Shown here piece by piece: positions 52,907-64,000 of a DNA stretch of 64,000 nt (within the stretch, counting starts at the first letter, position 1; each line of letters starts with the position of its first letter). The translations under genes were made by a program, and so were the position numbers. The stretch comes from Polaribacter pectinis (GTDB lineage: Bacteria > Bacteroidota > Bacteroidia > Flavobacteriales > Flavobacteriaceae), in the NCBI RefSeq assembly GCF_014352875.1, contig NZ_CP060695.1, positions 403,501 to 467,500 on the forward strand. The letters are read 5' to 3'. The notes under the pieces were generated by a model. That model ran no database searches. It saw only the letters and a list, made by a program, of their open reading frames with translations, and was not told where the DNA came from.

Positions 52907-53458
52907 ATGGCAGCTGATTCAGTAATGAAATGGTATGTTGTAAGAGCCATTGGAGGACAAGAAAATAAAGTTAAAGCTTATATAGAAACAGAAATTTCTA
53001 GAGTTGGGTTATCTGATTATGTAAGTCAAGTAATTGTTCCTACTGAAAAAGTTGTTCAGATAAGAAACGGGAAAAAAGTTAACAGAGAAAGAGTTTATTT
53101 TCCTGGTTATATAATGGTAGAGGCAAACCTTTCAGGAGAAGTACCTCACGTTATAAAAGCCATCACAGGTGTTATAGGTTTTTTAGGGGAAACTAAAGGT
53201 GGTGAACCTGTTCCTATGAGAAAATCTGAAGTAAACAGAATGTTAGGTAAGGTTGATGAGCTTTCAGTTCAAGACGAAAATATTGCAATTCCTTTTAATA
53301 TAGGAGAAACAGTAAAAGTTGTAGATGGTCCTTTTAATGGATTTGATGGAACTATTGAAAAAGTAAATGAAGAAAAGCGTAAGCTTGAAGTAATGGTTAA
53401 AATATTCGGAAGAAAAACACCATTAGAATTAAGTTATATGCAAGTAGAAAAAATATAA
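52907..53458 (+). CDS. nusG: Transcription termination/antitermination protein NusG
   Basis: 183 residues. NGN domain: MKWYVVRAIGGQENKVKAYI, FPGYIMVEANL and the RNA-polymerase-contact text VKAITGVIGFLG; KOW domain: FNIGETVKVVDGPFNGFDGT. It couples elongating RNA polymerase to Rho or to the ribosome. A start at the second methionine (residue 7) is possible. The 71-nt gap to rplK contains a 9-bp AT-rich hairpin (53484-53509). Confidence 0.96.
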   Translation: MAADSVMKWYVVRAIGGQENKVKAYIETEISRVGLSDYVSQVIVPTEKVVQIRNGKKVNRERVYFPGYIMVEANLSGEVPHVIKAITGVIGFLGETKGGEPVPMRKSEVNRMLGKVDELSVQDENIAIPFNIGETVKVVDGPFNGFDGTIEKVNEEKRKLEVMVKIFGRKTPLELSYMQVEKI

Positions 53459-53529
53459 TTGTTACCAAATATATATACCGATTTATTTTAATGCTTCCAA
53501 ATTAAAATAGATCATTAAACATTTTTAAA

Positions 53530-53967
53530 ATGGCAAAAGAAGTTAGTAAAGTAGTTAAGTTACAAGTAAGGGGAGGCGCAGCGAATCCATCGCCGCCGGT
53601 TGGACCCGCTTTAGGAGCTGCTGGTGTTAACATTATGGAGTTCTGTAAACAGTTTAATGCAAGAACGCAAGACAAACAAGGTAAAGTTTTACCTGTTGTT
53701 ATTACTGTTTTCAAAGATAAATCATTTGATTTTCTTGTAAAAACTCCTCCTGCAGCAGTTCAGTTACTAGAAGCGGCCAAAATTAAGAAAGGTTCAGGAG
53801 AACCAAACAGGAAAAAAGTAGCATCGGTTACTTGGGATCAAATTAAAGTAATTGCAGAAGACAAAATGGTAGATTTAAATGCCTTTGAAATTTCTTCAGC
53901 AATGCGTATGATTGCAGGTACAGCACGTTCTATGGGATTAACAGTAAAAGGTAATGCACCAGCATAA
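53530..53967 (+). CDS. rplK: 50S ribosomal protein L11
   Basis: 145 residues: [20 protein letters not shown] (N-terminal signature) and TVKGNAPA at the end. L11 forms the GTPase-associated centre with L10 and L7/L12. It is co-transcribed with rplA, 19 nt downstream. In other bacteria L1 represses rplK-rplA through the leader; the small hairpin upstream could serve this, though I cannot show it. Confidence 0.98.
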   Translation: MAKEVSKVVKLQVRGGAANPSPPVGPALGAAGVNIMEFCKQFNARTQDKQGKVLPVVITVFKDKSFDFLVKTPPAAVQLLEAAKIKKGSGEPNRKKVASVTWDQIKVIAEDKMVDLNAFEISSAMRMIAGTARSMGLTVKGNAPA

Positions 53968-53986
53968 ACTTTATAAAAAGTAAAAA

Positions 53987-54676
53987 ATGGCAAAATTAAC
54001 AAAAAAGCAAAAAGAAGCTTACGCAAAATTAGATAGTTCTATATCTTATGATTTAGCATCTGCTTCAGCGCTAGTCAAAGACATTACTAATGTAAAGTTT
54101 GATGCATCAGTAGATTTAGCAATACGTTTAGGAGTAGATCCACGTAAAGCTAATCAAATGGTTAGAGGTGTAGTAACATTACCTCACGGAACTGGTAAGG
54201 ATGTAAAAGTTTTAGCATTAGTAACTCCAGATAAAGAAGCAGAAGCTACAGCAGCTGGTGCAGATTATGTTGGATTAGATGAATACCTTCAAAAAATTAA
54301 AGGAGGTTGGACAGATGTAGATGTAATTATTACAATGCCAAGTGTAATGGGTAAATTAGGTCCTTTAGGAAGAGTTTTAGGTCCTAGAGGTTTAATGCCA
54401 AACCCAAAGACTGGTACAGTAACAATGGATGTTGCAAAAGCTGTTCAAGATGTAAAAGCTGGTAAAATCGATTTTAAAGTTGATAAAACTGGTATCGTTC
54501 ATGCTGCAATTGGAAAAGTATCTTTTGATGCTAAAAAGATTGAAGAAAATGCAAACGAATTAATACAAACAATTCTTAAACTGAAACCTACAACTGCAAA
54601 AGGAACGTATGTAAAAAGCGTTTTTATGTCTAGTACTATGAGTCCTAGTATTGCTGTTGAAGTAAAAACTGTTTAA
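53987..54676 (+). CDS. rplA: 50S ribosomal protein L1
   Basis: 229 residues. Contains [20 protein letters not shown] and [20 protein letters not shown], the L1 signature. L1 forms the stalk near the E site and in many bacteria represses its own operon. rplJ follows after 19 nt, too short a gap for a long L10 leader of the E. coli type. Confidence 0.98.
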   Translation: MAKLTKKQKEAYAKLDSSISYDLASASALVKDITNVKFDASVDLAIRLGVDPRKANQMVRGVVTLPHGTGKDVKVLALVTPDKEAEATAAGADYVGLDEYLQKIKGGWTDVDVIITMPSVMGKLGPLGRVLGPRGLMPNPKTGTVTMDVAKAVQDVKAGKIDFKVDKTGIVHAAIGKVSFDAKKIEENANELIQTILKLKPTTAKGTYVKSVFMSSTMSPSIAVEVKTV

Positions 54677-54695
54677 TACGTTAAAACTTATAATT

Positions 54696-55211
54696 ATGAC
54701 TAGAGAAGAGAAATCACAAGTAATACAAGATTTAACAGCAGTATTAGCAGACACTAACACGTTATATTTAGCAGATATTTCTGGACTTAATGCACAGACT
54801 ACCTCTAATTTACGTAGAGCTTGTTTCAAAGCAGGTGTTCAGTTATCAGTTGTTAAGAATACATTACTTGCGAAAGCAATGGAAGCATCAGACAAAGACT
54901 TTGGTGACCTTCCAACAACGTTAAAAGGTAATACTTCAATGATGATTTCTGAAGCAGCAAATGCTCCAGCAAAATTAATCAAAGAATTCAGAAAAAAATC
55001 AAAGAAACCTTTATTAAAAGGAGCCTTTGCAGAAGAGTCTGTTTACATTGGAGACGATCAATTAGATGCTTTAGTAGATATTAAATCTAGAGAAGAACTT
55101 ATTGGAGAAATCGTTGGATTATTACAATCACCAGCTAAAAATGTTATTTCAGCATTACAATCAGGTGGTCAAACACTTTCAGGTCTTATTAAGACATTAT
55201 CTGAAAAATAA
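54696..55211 (+). CDS. rplJ: 50S ribosomal protein L10
   Basis: 171 residues: MTREEKSQVIQDLTAVLADT, with NTLYLADISGLNAQTTSNLR and VKNTLLAKAME in the N-terminal domain. The C-terminal helix (VISALQSGGQTLSGLIKTLS) binds L7/L12 dimers. The gap to rplL is 50 nt. Confidence 0.97.
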   Translation: MTREEKSQVIQDLTAVLADTNTLYLADISGLNAQTTSNLRRACFKAGVQLSVVKNTLLAKAMEASDKDFGDLPTTLKGNTSMMISEAANAPAKLIKEFRKKSKKPLLKGAFAEESVYIGDDQLDALVDIKSREELIGEIVGLLQSPAKNVISALQSGGQTLSGLIKTLSEK

Positions 55212-55261
55212 TTACGCGCACAAATAAACTATAATAAACAAAATTTTTAAAAACAATTAAA

Positions 55262-55636
55262 ATGGCAGATTTAAAAGATTTCGCAGAGCAATTAGTTAAC
55301 TTAACAGTAAAAGAAGTTAATGAATTAGCTACTATCTTAAAAGATGAGTATGGTATTGAGCCAGCAGCAGCAGCAGTTGCAGTAGCAGGACCAGCAGCAG
55401 GTGGTGATGAAGCAGCAGATGAGCAAACTGAATTTGACGTAATTTTAACAGCAGCAGGTGGTTCTAAACTTGCAGTAGTAAAATTAGTTAAAGAATTAAC
55501 TGGTTTAGGATTAAAAGAAGCTAAAGGTATCGTAGATAGCGCACCAGCAGCAGTAAAAGAAGGTGTATCTAAAGATGAGGCTGAAGGTCTTAAAAAATCT
55601 TTAGAAGAAGCTGGAGCAGAGGTAGAGCTTAAGTAA
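55262..55636 (+). CDS. rplL: 50S ribosomal protein L7/L12
   Basis: 124 residues. N-terminal dimer domain, an Ala/Gly-rich hinge ([16 protein letters not shown]) and the C-terminal factor-binding domain ([20 protein letters not shown], ending [11 protein letters not shown]). L7/L12 recruits translation GTPases. It is followed by two hairpins in the 134-nt gap before rpoB. Confidence 0.98.
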   Translation: MADLKDFAEQLVNLTVKEVNELATILKDEYGIEPAAAAVAVAGPAAGGDEAADEQTEFDVILTAAGGSKLAVVKLVKELTGLGLKEAKGIVDSAPAAVKEGVSKDEAEGLKKSLEEAGAEVELK

Positions 55637-55670
55637 GCTTTTATCCCGAAGTTTCGGGCAAACAAATTTA

Positions 55671-55708
55671 GGTTTAGGTACTAAAAACAATGTTTTTAGT
55701 CCTAAACC
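55671..55708 (+). promoter_or_regulatory. Long RNA hairpin between rplL and rpoB
   Basis: GGTTTAGG (55671-55678) pairs with CCTAAACC (55701-55708) and ACTAAAAAC (55680-55688) with GTTTTTAGT (55692-55700): 17 bp with one bulged T and loop AAT. A smaller CCCGA/TCGGG hairpin lies at 55645-55658. No long T run follows. It probably attenuates transcription or is an RNase III-type processing site that sets the ribosomal protein to polymerase ratio. Confidence 0.7.
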
Positions 55709-55770
55709 ATTTTGTGTATATATTCGTTCTTTATTTTAATCAAGATTTTAATTAAAAAAAATATTCTCTT

Positions 55771-58700
55771 TTGGCAACGAAAAACACTACTGAAAGAATC
55801 AACTTCGCTACTTCTCAAATGATTAAAGAATATCCAGACTTTTTGGATATTCAGGTAAAGTCTTTTCAAGACTTTTTCCAGCTTCAAACAAAGGCAGAAG
55901 AAAGAGGTGAAGAAGGTTTGTACAAAACCTTCATGGATAACTTTCCAATAACAGATACAAGAAACCAATTTGTATTAGAATTTTTAGACTACTTTGTAGA
56001 TCCTCCAAGATATTCAATTCAAGAATGTATAGAAAGAGGTTTAACGCATAGTGTGCCTTTAAAAGCACGTCTAAAATTATACTGTACAGATCCTGAACAT
56101 GAAGATTTTGAAACTATTGTACAAGATGTTTATCTTGGTACAATTCCATATATGACTAATTCTGGTACCTTTGTAATTAATGGTGCAGAACGTGTTGTGG
56201 TTTCACAATTACACAGATCTCCAGGTGTATTTTTTGGACAATCTTTCCATGCAAACGGTACAAAATTATACTCTGCAAGAGTAATTCCTTTCAAAGGATC
56301 TTGGATAGAGTTTGCTACCGATATCAATCAAGTTATGTATGCTTATATTGATAGAAAGAAAAAATTACCAGTTACAACATTATTCAGAGCCATTGGTTTT
56401 GAAAGAGATAAAGATATATTAGAAATTTTTGATCTTGCAGAAGAAATTAAAGTTTCTAAAGCTGGATTAAAAAAAGTATTAGGTCGCAAATTGGCCGCTA
56501 GAGTTCTAAAAACTTGGCATGAAGATTTTGTGGATGAAGATACTGGAGAAGTTGTATCTATTGAAAGAAATGAAATTATTTTCGATCGTGATACAATTTT
56601 AGAAAAAGAACACATAGATGAAATAATTGAAGCAGGTGCTAAAACCGTTTTACTACATAAAGTAGATAACGATATGGCAGATTATGCAATTATTCATAAT
56701 ACATTACAGAAAGATCCTACCAATTCCGAGAAAGAAGCAGTAGAACATATTTATAGACAATTACGTAATGCAGAACCGCCAGATGAGGAGACTGCAAGAG
56801 GTATTATAGATAAGTTATTCTTTTCTGAGCAAAGGTATAATTTAGGAGAGGTTGGTCGTTTTAGAATGAATACTAAACTTCAATTAAATGAACCAATTGA
56901 TCAAAAAGTATTAACAAAATTAGATATTATTACAATTATTAAATATTTAATTGAATTAATCAACTCTAAAGCAGAAGTAGATGATATTGATCACTTATCT
57001 AACAGAAGAGTTAGAACTGTAGGTGAACAATTAGCAGGTCAGTTTGGTGTTGGTTTAGCGAGAATGGCAAGAACAATTCGTGAGCGTATGAATGTGCGTG
57101 ACAATGAAGTGTTTACACCAATCGATTTAATTAATGCTAAAACATTATCGTCTGTAATTAATTCTTTCTTTGGAACGAACCAGTTATCTCAATTTATGGA
57201 TCAAACAAATCCATTAGCAGAGATTACACACAAGCGTAGATTATCTGCACTTGGGCCAGGTGGTTTATCAAGAGAAAGAGCAGGTTTTGAGGTACGTGAT
57301 GTTCACTATACACATTATGGACGTTTATGTCCAATCGAAACACCAGAGGGACCAAATATTGGTTTAATTTCTTCACTTTCTGTATTTGCAAAAGTGAATA
57401 ATTTAGGTTTCATTGAAACTCCATATAGAAAGGTTAATGAAGGTGTTGTAGCAAGCGAAGAACCAATTTATTTAAGTGCAGAAGAAGAAGAAGGAATGCG
57501 TTTTGCGCAATCTAATGTAGACTTAGATGAAAAAGGAGCCTTTACAGCAGAAAAAATTATTTCTAGAGAAGGTGGTGATTTCCCAGTTGTTACTCCGCAA
57601 GAAGTTCAATATATGGATGTTGCTCCAAATCAAATTGCATCGATTTCTGCGTCTTTAATTCCATTCTTGGAACACGATGATGCGAATAGAGCTTTGATGG
57701 GATCTAACATGATGCGTCAAGCAGTTCCATTATTACGTCCAGAATCTCCAATTGTAGGTACTGGTTTAGAACGTAGAGTTGCAAAAGATTCTCGTATTTT
57801 AATAAATGCTGAAGGTGCAGGAGTTGTAGAATATGTTGATGCTAATAAAATTACCATCAAATATGATAGAACTGATGAAGAGAAAATGGTAAGTTTCGAT
57901 TCTGATGAAGTTTCTTATAACTTAATTAAGTTTAGAAAAACGAATCAGGGAACAAACATTAATCTAAAACCAATTGTACAAAAAGGTGATAGAGTTTCTG
58001 AAGGTCAAGTTCTTTGTGAAGGTTATGCAACACAAAAAGGAGAATTAGCTTTAGGTAGAAATATGAAAGTAGCCTTTATGCCTTGGAAAGGGTATAACTT
58101 TGAGGATGCAATTGTAATTTCTGAAAAAGTGGTTCGTGAAGATATATTTACATCTATACATATTGATGAGTATTCTTTAGATGTTAGAGATACAAAATTA
58201 GGAACTGAAGAGTTAACTAATGATATTCCTAACGTTTCTGAAGAAGCTACTAGCAATTTAGATGAAAATGGAATGATTAGAATTGGAGCAGAAGTAAATC
58301 CTGGTGATATCTTAATTGGTAAAATTACACCAAAAGGAGAATCTGATCCAACTCCAGAAGAAAAATTATTACGAGCTATTTTTGGTGATAAAGCAGGTGA
58401 TGTAAAAGATGCATCATTAAAAGCTTCTCCATCATTAAGAGGTGTAGTAATTGATAAAAAATTATTCAAAAGAGCTGTAAAAGATAAGAACAAGAGATTA
58501 AGAGATAAAGAAGCAGTAGCTACTTTAGAAGCTTCATTTGTTGGGAAATTTGAAAGCTTAAAAGATGAATTAATAGAGAAGTTATTCACTTTAATCAGTG
58601 GAAAAACATCTCAAGGAGTATTTAATGATTTAGGAGAAGAAGTTTTACCAAAAGGTAAAAAATATACACTTAAAATGTTAAATTCTGTTGATGACTATGT

Positions 58701-59580
58701 GCATTTAACAGGTTCTTGGACAACTGATAAAGAATTAAATGATTTAGTAGGTGAATTAGTTCACAACTATAAAATCAAGGTAAATGATTTACAAGGTTCT
58801 TTAAGACGTCAAAAATTTACAATTTCAGTTGGAGATGAATTGCCAGCAGGAATTTTAAAACTAGCTAAAGTTTACATCGCTAAAAAACGTAAGTTAAAAG
58901 TAGGTGATAAAATGGCAGGACGTCACGGAAATAAAGGTATTGTTGCTCGTATTGTAAGAGCAGAAGATATGCCTTTCTTAGAAGACGGAACTCCAGTAGA
59001 TATCGTTTTAAATCCATTAGGGGTACCATCTCGTATGAACATTGGTCAGATTTATGAAACTGTTCTTGGATGGGCAGGTCAAAAATTAGGAACTAAATAT
59101 GCAACACCAATTTTTGATGGAGCATCTTTAGACCAGATTAATGAAATTACTGATGATGCAGGTGTACCAAGATTTGGACACACTTATTTATATGATGGTG
59201 GAACAGGAAAACGTTTCGATCAGCCAGCAACAGTTGGTATCATTTATATGATTAAGTTAGGACACATGATTGAAGATAAAATGCATGCACGTTCTATTGG
59301 ACCATATTCATTAATTACACAACAACCATTAGGTGGTAAAGCACAATTTGGTGGACAACGTTTTGGAGAGATGGAAGTTTGGGCATTAGAAGCATATGGT
59401 GCATCTAGTATCTTAAGAGAAATCTTAACTGTAAAATCTGATGATGTAATGGGTAGAGCTAAAACTTACGAAGCAATCGTAAAAGGAGAGTCTATGCCAG
59501 AACCAGGTTTACCAGAATCATTTAACGTATTAATGCATGAACTGAAAGGTTTAGGTTTAGACGTTAGATTAGAAGAATAA
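55771..59580 (+). CDS. rpoB: DNA-directed RNA polymerase subunit beta
   Basis: 1269 residues from a TTG start, chosen because the protein begins [15 protein letters not shown] as in relatives and no in-frame ATG precedes it. Recognisable regions: the rifampicin pocket ([20 protein letters not shown] and [13 protein letters not shown]), [13 protein letters not shown], the GRHGNKGIV region, and the C-terminal clamp [20 protein letters not shown]. The rifampicin-pocket residues visible (Q, D, H, R, S) look wild-type. It forms the catalytic core with RpoC, encoded 79 nt downstream. Confidence 0.98.
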   Translation: MATKNTTERINFATSQMIKEYPDFLDIQVKSFQDFFQLQTKAEERGEEGLYKTFMDNFPITDTRNQFVLEFLDYFVDPPRYSIQECIERGLTHSVPLKARLKLYCTDPEHEDFETIVQDVYLGTIPYMTNSGTFVINGAERVVVSQLHRSPGVFFGQSFHANGTKLYSARVIPFKGSWIEFATDINQVMYAYIDRKKKLPVTTLFRAIGFERDKDILEIFDLAEEIKVSKAGLKKVLGRKLAARVLKTWHEDFVDEDTGEVVSIERNEIIFDRDTILEKEHIDEIIEAGAKTVLLHKVDNDMADYAIIHNTLQKDPTNSEKEAVEHIYRQLRNAEPPDEETARGIIDKLFFSEQRYNLGEVGRFRMNTKLQLNEPIDQKVLTKLDIITIIKYLIELINSKAEVDDIDHLSNRRVRTVGEQLAGQFGVGLARMARTIRERMNVRDNEVFTPIDLINAKTLSSVINSFFGTNQLSQFMDQTNPLAEITHKRRLSALGPGGLSRERAGFEVRDVHYTHYGRLCPIETPEGPNIGLISSLSVFAKVNNLGFIETPYRKVNEGVVASEEPIYLSAEEEEGMRFAQSNVDLDEKGAFTAEKIISREGGDFPVVTPQEVQYMDVAPNQIASISASLIPFLEHDDANRALMGSNMMRQAVPLLRPESPIVGTGLERRVAKDSRILINAEGAGVVEYVDANKITIKYDRTDEEKMVSFDSDEVSYNLIKFRKTNQGTNINLKPIVQKGDRVSEGQVLCEGYATQKGELALGRNMKVAFMPWKGYNFEDAIVISEKVVREDIFTSIHIDEYSLDVRDTKLGTEELTNDIPNVSEEATSNLDENGMIRIGAEVNPGDILIGKITPKGESDPTPEEKLLRAIFGDKAGDVKDASLKASPSLRGVVIDKKLFKRAVKDKNKRLRDKEAVATLEASFVGKFESLKDELIEKLFTLISGKTSQGVFNDLGEEVLPKGKKYTLKMLNSVDDYVHLTGSWTTDKELNDLVGELVHNYKIKVNDLQGSLRRQKFTISVGDELPAGILKLAKVYIAKKRKLKVGDKMAGRHGNKGIVARIVRAEDMPFLEDGTPVDIVLNPLGVPSRMNIGQIYETVLGWAGQKLGTKYATPIFDGASLDQINEITDDAGVPRFGHTYLYDGGTGKRFDQPATVGIIYMIKLGHMIEDKMHARSIGPYSLITQQPLGGKAQFGGQRFGEMEVWALEAYGASSILREILTVKSDDVMGRAKTYEAIVKGESMPEPGLPESFNVLMHELKGLGLDVRLEE

Positions 59581-59594
59581 ATTTTTTCAGTAAC

Positions 59595-59628
59595 CAATTT
59601 TCGGAAACAATACTGTTTCCGAAAATTG
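59595..59628 (+). promoter_or_regulatory. Perfect 15-bp hairpin between rpoB and rpoC
   Basis: CAATTTTCGGAAACA (59595-59609) and TGTTTCCGAAAATTG (59614-59628) pair perfectly around the loop ATAC. There is no T tract after it, so it is not a standard terminator. The following AATACTGCCAACTGAATACT looks like a fragment of a flavobacterial intergenic repeat. A processing or stability role is likely. Confidence 0.7.
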
Positions 59629-59659
59629 AATACTGCCAACTGAATACTTATTAAAAGAC

Positions 59660-62600
59660 ATGGCAAGAAAACAAGAGAAGTACACTGTAAAAAAGTTTAA
59701 CAAAATCTCAATTGGTTTATCATCACCAGAAGCTATTTTAGAAATTTCTAAAGGTGAAGTTTTAAAACCAGAAACAATAAACTACCGTACACACAAACCA
59801 GAAAGAGATGGTTTATTTTGTGAGCGTATTTTTGGTCCTGTTAAGGATTATGAATGTGCTTGTGGAAAATACAAAAGAATTCGTTATAAAGGAATTGTTT
59901 GTGATAGATGTGGGGTAGAAGTAACAGAAAAGAAAGTACGAAGAGATAGAGTTGGTCACATTAATTTAGTGGTACCAGTTGCTCATATTTGGTACTTTAG
60001 ATCATTACCTAACAAAATGGGTTACCTTTTAGGTTTACCATCTAAAAAGTTAGATATGATTATTTACTACGAAAGATACGTAGTAATTCAGCCAGGTATT
60101 GCAAAAGGACCTGAAGGAGAACCATTACAAAAAATGGATTTCTTAACTGAAGAAGAATATTTAGATATTGCAGACGAGTTACCACAAGATAACCAATACA
60201 AAGATGATTCTGACCCAGATAAGTTTATCGCTAAAATGGGTGCAGAATGTTTAATTGATTTATTAGCACGTATCGATTTAGATGGGTTGTCTTTTGAATT
60301 AAGACACAAAGCAAACACAGAAACATCTAAACAACGTAAAACTGAAGCATTAAAACGTTTAAATGTTGTTGAAGCATTTAGAGACTCTCAAAAGAATAGA
60401 GAGAATAATCCAGAATGGATGATAATGAAAGCAGTTCCGGTAATTCCACCAGAATTGAGACCATTAGTACCATTAGATGGAGGACGTTTTGCAACTTCAG
60501 ATTTAAATGATTTATATAGAAGAGTTATTATTAGAAACAATCGTTTAAAAAGATTGGTTGAAATAAAAGCTCCAGAAGTTATTTTACGTAATGAAAAACG
60601 TATGTTACAAGAATCTGTAGATTCTTTATTTGATAACACACGTAAATCATCAGCTGTTAAAACTGAATCTAACAGGCCTTTAAAATCTTTATCAGATTCA
60701 TTAAAAGGAAAACAAGGACGTTTCCGTCAGAATTTATTAGGAAAACGTGTAGATTATTCAGCACGTTCTGTAATTGTTGTTGGACCAGAATTAAGATTGT
60801 CAGAATGTGGTATCCCAAAAGATATGGCAGCTGAACTTTACAAGCCTTTTGTAATTAGAAAATTAATTGAAAGAGGAATTGTAAAAACAGTAAAATCTGC
60901 AAAGAAAATTATAGATAGAAAAGAACCAGTTGTTTGGGATATTTTAGAAAATGTAATTAAAGGACATCCAGTTTTATTAAACAGGGCTCCTACTTTACAC
61001 AGACTTGGTATACAAGCTTTTCAACCAAAATTAATTGAAGGAAAAGCAATCCAATTACATCCATTAGCATGTTCTGCATTTAATGCGGATTTCGATGGAG
61101 ATCAAATGGCAGTTCACTTACCATTAGGACCAGAGGCTATTTTAGAAGCGCAAATATTAATGTTAGCTTCTCATAATATTTTAAATCCTGCAAATGGTGC
61201 GCCAGTAACTGTACCTTCACAGGATATGGTACTTGGGTTATACTACATGACTAAAGAAAGAATTTCTACTCCTGAAGTTAAAATTAAAGGAGAAGGATTA
61301 ACTTTCTATTCACCAGAAGAAGTAACTATTGCTTTTAACGAAGAAATGGTAGACTTAAATGCTGGTATTAAAGTTAGAACTCAAGATATTGATGAAAATG
61401 GAGAGCAAGTAACTAGAATTATTAAAACTACTGTAGGTAGAGTTTTATTTAATGAAAAGGTTCCTGCTGCTGCTGGTTATATTAATGAAGTATTAACTAA
61501 GAAAAACTTACGTGGAATTATTGGTGGTATTTTAAAAGCTACAGATATTCCTACAACAGGAAACTTCTTAGACGAAATAAAAAACATGGGATATAAATTT
61601 GCCTTCCAAGGTGGTTTATCATTCTCATTAGGAGATATCATTATTCCAGTTGAAAAGCAATCTATGATTGATGAAGCTAATAAAGAAGTGGATATCATTG
61701 TAGGAAATTATAATATGGGTATGTTAACGCAAAAAGAGCGTTACAATCAGGTAATTGATGTTTGGGGTTCTACCAACAATAGATTAACTGAATTATCTAT
61801 GAAAAACTTACGAGAAGACCAACAAGGTTTTAACTCGGTTTACATGATGCTAGATTCTGGTGCAAGGGGTTCTAAAGAACAAATTCGTCAGTTAACAGGT
61901 ATGCGTGGATTAATGGCAAAACCTAAAAAATCTACAGCTGGAGGTGGAGAAATTATTGAGAATCCAATTCTTTCTAACTTTAAGGAAGGATTATCTATTC
62001 TTGAATACTTTATCTCTACTCACGGTGCACGTAAAGGATTGGCAGATACCGCTTTAAAAACGGCAGATGCTGGTTACTTAACTCGTAGATTGGTAGATGT
62101 TTCTCAAGATGTTATTATTAACGAAGAAGATTGTGGTACATTAAGAGGTTTAGAAGTAGCTCCTTTAAAGAAAAATGATGAGATTGTAGAATCTTTAGCA
62201 GATAGAATTGAAGGTAGAGTTTCTTTAAATAATGTTTATGATCTTTTAACTGATGAGTTATTATTAGAGGCAAATCAACCAATAACATATCAATTAGCAG
62301 AAAAAGTACAAGCTTCTGGAATTGATTCTGTTGAAGTAAGATCTGCATTAACATGTGAGTCTGACAAAGGTATTTGTGCAAAATGTTATGGGCAGAGTTT
62401 ATCTACTCTTAACAAAGTACAAATTGGTGAGGCAGTTGGTGTAATTGCAGCACAGTCTATTGGTGAGCCAGGTACACAGTTAACACTTCGTACATTCCAC
62501 GTTGGTGGGGTTGCAGGAAACATATCTGAAGATAACAAGTTAACTGCTAAATTTGATGGAAAAGTTTCTATTGAAGATTTACGAACTGTAACAGGTAAAG

Positions 62601-63934
62601 ACAATGATGGTAATGATGTAGAAATTGTAATTTCAAGAACTGCAGAAATTAAAATTATTGACAAGAAAACAGGAATTATTCAAAGTACAAACATTATTCC
62701 TTATGGTTCTTACATTTTCGATAAAGAAAGAACTTCAATTAAAAAAGGTGATGTAATTTGTCAGTGGGATCCATTTAACGGAGTTATTGTTTCTGAATTT
62801 GCAGGAAAAGTGAAGTTTGACAATTTAGAGCAAGGTATGAACTACTCTGTGGAAATTGATGAACAAACAGGTTTCCAAGAGAAAGTAATGACTGACTCTA
62901 AAAACAAGAAAATAATTGCTTCTTTAATTATTGAAGATAATGATGGTAATGCTTTACGTTCTTACAGTTTACCAGTAGGTGCACACCTAATGGTAAGTGA
63001 TGGAGATAAAGTAGAATCTGGCCATACATTAGTAAAAATACCAAGAAAATCTGGTAAAGCAGGAGATATTACTGGAGGTTTACCTCGTGTAACAGAATTG
63101 TTCGAAGCACGTAACCCTTCTAACCCATCTGTTGTTTCAGAAATTGATGGTGTTGTATCTTTTGGTAAGATTAAGCGTGGTAATAGAGAAATTATTGTAG
63201 AATCTAAAACGGGTGATATTAGAAAGTATTTAGTGAAACTTTCTAACCAGATTTTAGTTCAAGAGAATGACTTTATTAAAGCTGGTATGCCATTATCAGA
63301 TGGAGCAACAACTCCTTCAGATATTTTAAGAATTAAAGGACCGTCTGCAGTACAAGAATACTTGGTAAATGAAATACAAGAAGTATATCGTTTGCAAGGT
63401 GTAAAAATTAACGACAAGCATTTCGAAGTTGTTGTACGTCAAATGATGCGTAAAGTTAAAATTATAGATTCTGGAGACACTTTATTTTTAGAGAATCAAT
63501 TAATTCATAAAATTGACTTTATCAAAGACAATGACGCTATCTACGGAATGAAAGTTGTTGAAGATGCAGGAGATTCAGAAAACTTAAAGCCAGGTCAGAT
63601 TATTTCTGCACGTCAATTAAGAGATGAAAATTCTTTATTAAGAAGAAATGATAAAAACCTAGTAACCGCTAGAGAAGCAAAACCTGCAACTGCAGAACAA
63701 GTTTTACAAGGTATTACTAGAGCATCACTTCAAACAAAATCGTTTATTTCTGCAGCTTCTTTCCAAGAAACTACAAAAGTATTAAACGAAGCAGCTGTAA
63801 GTGGTAAAATAGATACTTTAGAAGGATTGAAAGAGAATGTAATTGTAGGTAAGAAAATACCAGCAGGAACAGGAATGAGATCTTATGACAACGTAATTGT
63901 TGGCTCTAAAGATGAAATGGAAAAAAGTTTCTAA
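59660..63934 (+). CDS. rpoC: DNA-directed RNA polymerase subunit beta'
   Basis: 1424 residues, complete. N-terminal zinc ribbon [20 protein letters not shown] (about 69-88), catalytic [15 protein letters not shown] with the three Mg-binding aspartates (477, 479, 481), bridge helix and trigger loop near [21 protein letters not shown], and the second zinc site [13 protein letters not shown] (about 905-917). The C-terminus ends [16 protein letters not shown]. Last recognisable gene; the final 66 nt of the window are AT-rich and contain no feature I can name. Confidence 0.98.
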   Translation: MARKQEKYTVKKFNKISIGLSSPEAILEISKGEVLKPETINYRTHKPERDGLFCERIFGPVKDYECACGKYKRIRYKGIVCDRCGVEVTEKKVRRDRVGHINLVVPVAHIWYFRSLPNKMGYLLGLPSKKLDMIIYYERYVVIQPGIAKGPEGEPLQKMDFLTEEEYLDIADELPQDNQYKDDSDPDKFIAKMGAECLIDLLARIDLDGLSFELRHKANTETSKQRKTEALKRLNVVEAFRDSQKNRENNPEWMIMKAVPVIPPELRPLVPLDGGRFATSDLNDLYRRVIIRNNRLKRLVEIKAPEVILRNEKRMLQESVDSLFDNTRKSSAVKTESNRPLKSLSDSLKGKQGRFRQNLLGKRVDYSARSVIVVGPELRLSECGIPKDMAAELYKPFVIRKLIERGIVKTVKSAKKIIDRKEPVVWDILENVIKGHPVLLNRAPTLHRLGIQAFQPKLIEGKAIQLHPLACSAFNADFDGDQMAVHLPLGPEAILEAQILMLASHNILNPANGAPVTVPSQDMVLGLYYMTKERISTPEVKIKGEGLTFYSPEEVTIAFNEEMVDLNAGIKVRTQDIDENGEQVTRIIKTTVGRVLFNEKVPAAAGYINEVLTKKNLRGIIGGILKATDIPTTGNFLDEIKNMGYKFAFQGGLSFSLGDIIIPVEKQSMIDEANKEVDIIVGNYNMGMLTQKERYNQVIDVWGSTNNRLTELSMKNLREDQQGFNSVYMMLDSGARGSKEQIRQLTGMRGLMAKPKKSTAGGGEIIENPILSNFKEGLSILEYFISTHGARKGLADTALKTADAGYLTRRLVDVSQDVIINEEDCGTLRGLEVAPLKKNDEIVESLADRIEGRVSLNNVYDLLTDELLLEANQPITYQLAEKVQASGIDSVEVRSALTCESDKGICAKCYGQSLSTLNKVQIGEAVGVIAAQSIGEPGTQLTLRTFHVGGVAGNISEDNKLTAKFDGKVSIEDLRTVTGKDNDGNDVEIVISRTAEIKIIDKKTGIIQSTNIIPYGSYIFDKERTSIKKGDVICQWDPFNGVIVSEFAGKVKFDNLEQGMNYSVEIDEQTGFQEKVMTDSKNKKIIASLIIEDNDGNALRSYSLPVGAHLMVSDGDKVESGHTLVKIPRKSGKAGDITGGLPRVTELFEARNPSNPSVVSEIDGVVSFGKIKRGNREIIVESKTGDIRKYLVKLSNQILVQENDFIKAGMPLSDGATTPSDILRIKGPSAVQEYLVNEIQEVYRLQGVKINDKHFEVVVRQMMRKVKIIDSGDTLFLENQLIHKIDFIKDNDAIYGMKVVEDAGDSENLKPGQIISARQLRDENSLLRRNDKNLVTAREAKPATAEQVLQGITRASLQTKSFISAASFQETTKVLNEAAVSGKIDTLEGLKENVIVGKKIPAGTGMRSYDNVIVGSKDEMEKSF

Positions 63935-64000
63935 AGAAACCTTAATTCATTAAAATTTTAAAGTTGAATTGTTTATTGTAAATTATTACATTATTCAATT

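Noticed and set aside
55189..55665. 158-residue Ala/Ser-rich minus-strand reading frame over rplL
   Set aside because: It is the antisense shadow of the Ala-rich rplL hinge codons and has no start context or family features.
59595..59628. Hairpin between rpoB and rpoC as a terminator
   Set aside because: No T tract follows and rpoC, essential and without another visible promoter, depends on read-through.
1..64000. CRISPR arrays, insertion sequences, toxin-antitoxin pairs or a polysaccharide utilisation locus (SusC/SusD)
   Set aside because: No regularly spaced repeats, transposase, toxin-antitoxin pair or SusC/SusD-like protein is seen in the window.

Overview
The window looks like a core chromosomal segment of a marine-type member of the Flavobacteriaceae (phylum Bacteroidota). 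I infer this from very AT-rich DNA, near absence of Shine-Dalgarno sites, promoters with the Bacteroidota -7 element TAnnTTTG, frequent TTG starts, and family-restricted proteins (DUF2851, DUF4159, DUF4834, DUF5683, DUF6122, WbqC, the fused E1 alpha/beta 2-oxoacid dehydrogenase, and the parA-parB-DUF5683-dapB-lepB-wbqC order). A Polaribacter-like genus is my best guess; the sequence alone does not prove it. I see no rRNA operon, prophage, insertion sequence or CRISPR array.

Layout. 1-6.7 kb: tail of a DnaQ-like exonuclease, a conserved small protein, a GH3/beta-lactamase fusion, then minus-strand plsC-like, BASS transporter and DUF4159 genes. 6.8-11.4 kb: an accessory island with small lipoproteins, two of them close paralogues, an outer-membrane barrel and a membrane-bound AraC-type regulator. 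Its intergenic DNA is patterned: four copies of a palindrome sit 51-54 nt upstream of start codons, and three copies of a promoter-to-terminator unit look like plus-strand small RNA genes about 70 nt long. 11.5-14.5 kb: rsmE, a GNAT-like protein and an outer-membrane protein. 14.6-21.8 kb: a plus-strand surface-glycan operon (DUF4834, YfhO, methyltransferase, two glycosyltransferases, flippase). 21.8-27.6 kb: the minus-strand parA-parB-DUF5683-dapB-lepB-wbqC operon, followed by a candidate small RNA or attenuator and DUF6122. 27.8-42.9 kb: mostly minus-strand metabolism and proteolysis (pepD, nitroreductase, DUF5117-type metalloprotease, 2-oxoacid dehydrogenase E1, an M1-like protein without its catalytic motifs, LOG-family protein, uvrA), plus DUF2851 on the plus strand. 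43-49 kb: PspC-like protein, K+ channel, RmlD-like reductase, AGCS symporter, HhH protein, acyl-CoA dehydrogenase.

49.2-64 kb is the translation/transcription superoperon: rpsU (strong promoter and an exceptional Shine-Dalgarno), xerC-like recombinase, hpf, tRNA-Thr/Tyr/Gly/Thr, tuf, tRNA-Trp, secE, nusG, rplK, rplA, rplJ, rplL, rpoB, rpoC. Strong RNA hairpins lie between rplL and rpoB and between rpoB and rpoC. The tRNA-tuf-secE-nusG-rpl-rpo order matches that of distant bacteria such as E. coli.

The best candidates for undescribed biology are the regulatory architecture of the 6.8-10.3 kb lipoprotein island, the candidate RNA at 22125-22199, a dispersed non-coding repeat family with three copies, and the inactive M1-like domain joined to an outer-membrane barrel. 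Everything here comes from reading the sequence; no database search was run.
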